Part shown: piece after piece, positions 4,373 to 5,675 of the stretch | Layout of the letters: every line of letters begins with the position of its first letter | Position numbering within the stretch: the stretch's first letter is position 1 | DNA from: Candidatus Gottesmanbacteria bacterium | GTDB taxonomy: Bacteria; Patescibacteriota; Microgenomatia; 2-02-FULL-39-11 | Reading direction: 5' to 3' | DNA length: 5,675 nucleotides | Assembly: GCA_016204905.1 (NCBI GenBank) | Contig: JACQJU010000117.1 | Coordinates: forward strand, 1-5,675 | Made by a program: the position numbers and the translations under genes | The notes under the pieces: model-generated | What the model saw: the letters and a program-made list of their open reading frames with translations, nothing else | What the model was told of the DNA's origin: nothing | The model's database searches: none

Positions 4373-4795
4373 TTAACGGACAATTCTAAAGCCCATTTCT
4401 TTAAAGTTAGAATCGAAAGTTAATACATCTCGCAGGCCATAATCTTTCATGAGCGCGAAGCTGGTGCAGTCAGTGAAACTCCAGATTTTGTCTTTGTTAT
4501 ATCTGAAGAAGATGGTTCTTGCGGATTGAAATAAAGATTCGCTGATGAATATAAATGTTACTTTTCGCTTAATAAATACATCCCGGTCAAATGTTTCTGC
4601 GCGTTTGTATCCTATTTTGGGATGGGATTTAAGGAGGGCAATTAGAGCTTCGTCGTATACGTAATCGGTAAGGAGTATTTCTAATTCCTGGTATTGCGAT
4701 TTTAGTATTTTTAATATCTGTTGAGCGTTGTGGTGAAATTGATCTTTATGATTATAATATGCAATGAAGAACCCGGTATCTGCAAATACTTTCAT
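4373..4795 (-). CDS. vapC: VapC-type PIN-domain ribonuclease toxin
   Basis: Predicted toxin, a magnesium-dependent ribonuclease of the PIN family; many relatives cut tRNA or rRNA. The full 140 residues carry the expected acidic active-site residues: Asp6 in FADTGFFIAYYN, Glu49 in YVYDEALIALL, Asp109 in WSFTDCTSFALM, and Asp128 in LTFDSNFKEMGF. A typical VapC C-terminus follows. It is the second gene of the operon, its ATG overlapping the antitoxin TGA by 4 nt, and no strong Shine-Dalgarno site precedes it (CAAAAGTGAGACC), so translation probably depends on coupling to the antitoxin. The operon reads against the neighbouring plus-strand genes and lies between two direct repeats. All four acidic residues are present, so it is likely active. 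Confidence 0.9.
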   Translation of the reverse strand: MKVFADTGFFIAYYNHKDQFHHNAQQILKILKSQYQELEILLTDYVYDEALIALLKSHPKIGYKRAETFDRDVFIKRKVTFIFISESLFQSARTIFFRYNKDKIWSFTDCTSFALMKDYGLRDVLTFDSNFKEMGFRIVR

Positions 4796-5067
4796 GGTCT
4801 CACTTTTGGAGTGCCGTAGATGTAATGATCATGGTTGATTGATCCGTCAGTGATACCACCTTTTAGATTTTCTATTTCTTTTAAAGATTCCAGGAGGAGT
4901 GAAGCGGCATTTCTCTTCTTTTTTACTGATTTTCTCTTTTTAGACTCTCGTAATTTTTCTCCAAGAAATTCTCTTGCCAACTGTGCAAAAGTCTGCTTGC
5001 GTGTGGCAGCCAGATGCTTTAATTCCTGATACTGATTGTCCGGCAGATAGAGCTGTGTTCGTGTCAT
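4792..5067 (-). CDS. vapB: VapB-type ribbon-helix-helix antitoxin
   Basis: Predicted antitoxin of the following PIN toxin and repressor of its own promoter. Residues 1-40 are a ribbon-helix-helix DNA-binding domain (strand TRTQLYLPD, helices NQYQELKHLAATRK and TFAQLAREFLGEKLRE). A strongly basic linker, KKRKSVKKKRN (43-53), joins it to the toxin-binding tail, where the segment DGSINHDHYIYG (74-85) matches the ending common among VapB antitoxins of this kind. It is the first gene of the operon, opposite to the BrnT module. The ATG lies only 8 nt after the -10 box and has no ribosome-binding site, so the mRNA is probably leaderless. Confidence 0.88.
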   Translation of the reverse strand: MTRTQLYLPDNQYQELKHLAATRKQTFAQLAREFLGEKLRESKKRKSVKKKRNAASLLLESLKEIENLKGGITDGSINHDHYIYGTPKVRP

Positions 5068-5075
5068 ATAGGACT

Positions 5076-5104
5076 AATATACAGCATGCTGTATGTGGTG
5101 TCAA
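5076..5104 (-). promoter_or_regulatory. Promoter with built-in operator for vapBC
   Basis: On the minus strand: a perfect TTGACA (5099-5104), a 17-nt spacer, and TATATT (5076-5081). The 16-bp perfect palindrome ATACAGCATGCTGTAT (5079-5094) fills most of the spacer and overlaps the -10 box, so bound antitoxin would block the promoter. The expected transcription start is 1-2 nt before the ATG. Confidence 0.87.
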
Positions 5105-5182
5105 GATTCATCTGGTGCGGCTGGGTTTTTTTTATGGCCTGAACTAAGAATTGTAATTTATATAAGTAAGTAATTTAATGAG

Positions 5183-5218
5183 AGTCTATTTCATATGCGG
5201 TCGCATATCAGATAGACT
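5183..5218 (+). terminator. Hairpin in direct repeat copy 2, terminator-like
   Basis: AGTCTAT (5183-5189) pairs perfectly with ATAGACT (5212-5218), and ATATGCG (5193-5199) with CGCATAT (5202-5208), separated by a small internal loop (TTC opposite CAG). TTTTGTTT follows. The T-run is short and interrupted, so termination may be weak; a leader structure for the downstream gene is an alternative. Confidence 0.5.
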
Positions 5219-5219
5219 T

Positions 5220-5249
5220 TTGTTTGATAGTGCTTTATGCTTTTATATT
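5220..5249 (+). promoter_or_regulatory. Possible promoter for the methyltransferase gene
   Basis: TTGTTT (5220-5225), an 18-nt spacer and TATATT (5244-5249) form a moderate sigma70-like promoter within direct repeat copy 2, about 31 nt before the methyltransferase start. TACAAT at 5257-5262 is an alternative -10 box without a good -35 partner. The sequence is AT-rich, so chance matches are likely. Confidence 0.35.
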
Positions 5250-5280
5250 CTTGTTGTACAATAAGCGAAATTAAATTGCC

Positions 5281-5675
5281 ATGGGAAAACTCATAAATTT
5301 AGTTACGCCCCTACATAAAAGGACAAAGAGGGATTATATTGCTCGAATGACTGACAATAAAGTGGAGGCGATGAGGGTGGCCAGGAAGTATGAATATGAT
5401 TATTGGGATGGAGCGAGGCGGTATGGTTACGGGGGATATAAATATGATGGAAGATGGAAGGTAGTAGCTCAGAAGTTAATTAGAATTTATAAACTGAATA
5501 ATAAATCAAAGATTCTTGACGTTGGTTGTGGTAAAGCTTATCTACTATTTGAATTAAAAAAAGTTTTGCCGGGGGCCGAGGTAAGGGGATTTGATATCTC
5601 CAGGCACGGTTTAAAAAAAGCACCTGAAGAGATAAAGCCTTATTTATCTCGTTATAAAGCTCAAGATAAATATCC
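5281..5675 (+). CDS. Class I SAM-dependent methyltransferase (3'-partial)
   Basis: The first 131 codons of a methyltransferase running off the right edge. It opens MGKLINLVTPLHKRTKRDYIARM, with a Tyr/Gly-rich segment YWDGARRYGYGGYKYDGRWK (41-60) that I associate with methyltransferases of surface-polysaccharide loci. The SAM-binding site follows: motif I ILDVGCGKA (78-86) and the acidic ribose-binding position in GFDIS (103-107). The third glycine of motif I is alanine here (GCGKA), a mild variation that still allows binding. The ATG is chosen because the conserved N-terminus begins there; no Shine-Dalgarno site is visible. It shares strand and base composition with the transketolase genes 3 kb upstream and may belong to the same locus, now separated by accessory DNA. 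The substrate cannot be inferred from this part. Confidence 0.85.
   Translation, partial: MGKLINLVTPLHKRTKRDYIARMTDNKVEAMRVARKYEYDYWDGARRYGYGGYKYDGRWKVVAQKLIRIYKLNNKSKILDVGCGKAYLLFELKKVLPGAEVRGFDISRHGLKKAPEEIKPYLSRYKAQDKY

Larger units (their letters stand above)
5127..5249. repeat. 123-bp direct repeat flanking the VapBC operon, copy 2
   Basis: It matches 4152-4274 at 122 of 123 positions, with looser similarity to about 5264. It lies directly upstream of the methyltransferase gene and is preceded by a degraded copy of the terminator right arm. Recombination between the copies would delete 975 bp including vapBC and leave one copy. Confidence 0.92.

Overview
The window looks like part of a small bacterial genome of the candidate phyla radiation (Patescibacteria) or a similar uncultured lineage. 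This is inferred from AT-rich genes with few Shine-Dalgarno sites, many GC-rich palindromes of the CCTGCCTGCC/GGCAGGCAGG and GTCGGGAT/ATCCCGAC kind, and two small toxin-antitoxin operons in one stretch. No rRNA or marker gene is present to prove it.

Layout. Positions 2-2030 hold a two-gene transketolase: the N-terminal (thiamine diphosphate-binding) subunit, open at the left edge, and the C-terminal (pyrimidine-binding) subunit. The first gene carries a 90-nt, 69% G+C palindromic element (435-524) read through in frame. The gap between the two genes (933-1096) is itself almost wholly one long imperfect foldback. A further foldback (2043-2115) separates the transketolase pair from a converging BrnT/CopG-type toxin-antitoxin operon (2122-2702, minus strand). 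Next come about 440 gene-free bases packed with inverted repeats (2753-3076).

Positions 3077-4158 hold a compact three-gene block of unknown function. It has higher G+C, strong Shine-Dalgarno sites, a 19-bp sequence repeated in both intergenic gaps, and a strong intrinsic terminator. A VapBC-type operon (4373-5067, minus strand) follows, sitting between two 123-bp direct repeats (4152-4274 and 5127-5249) that differ at one base. From 5281 to the right edge runs the start of a SAM-dependent methyltransferase on the plus strand.

How it fits together. The transketolase pair and the methyltransferase share strand and base composition, and would fit a sugar or surface-polysaccharide locus. About 3 kb of accessory DNA (two toxin-antitoxin modules, the GC-richer trio and many foldbacks) lies between them. 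Both toxin-antitoxin operons have a near-consensus promoter (TTGACA, 17 nt, TATGAT or TATATT) with an inverted-repeat operator built into it and almost no 5' leader, so they look autoregulated and leaderless. In both, the arrangement favours the antitoxin: in the BrnT operon the antitoxin has an ideal ribosome site while the toxin has none, and in the VapBC operon the antitoxin comes first and the toxin overlaps its stop codon.

The most notable observations are the in-frame palindromic insertion in a core metabolic enzyme, the 123-bp direct repeats around VapBC, and the GC-richer trio with its repeated intercistronic hairpin element.
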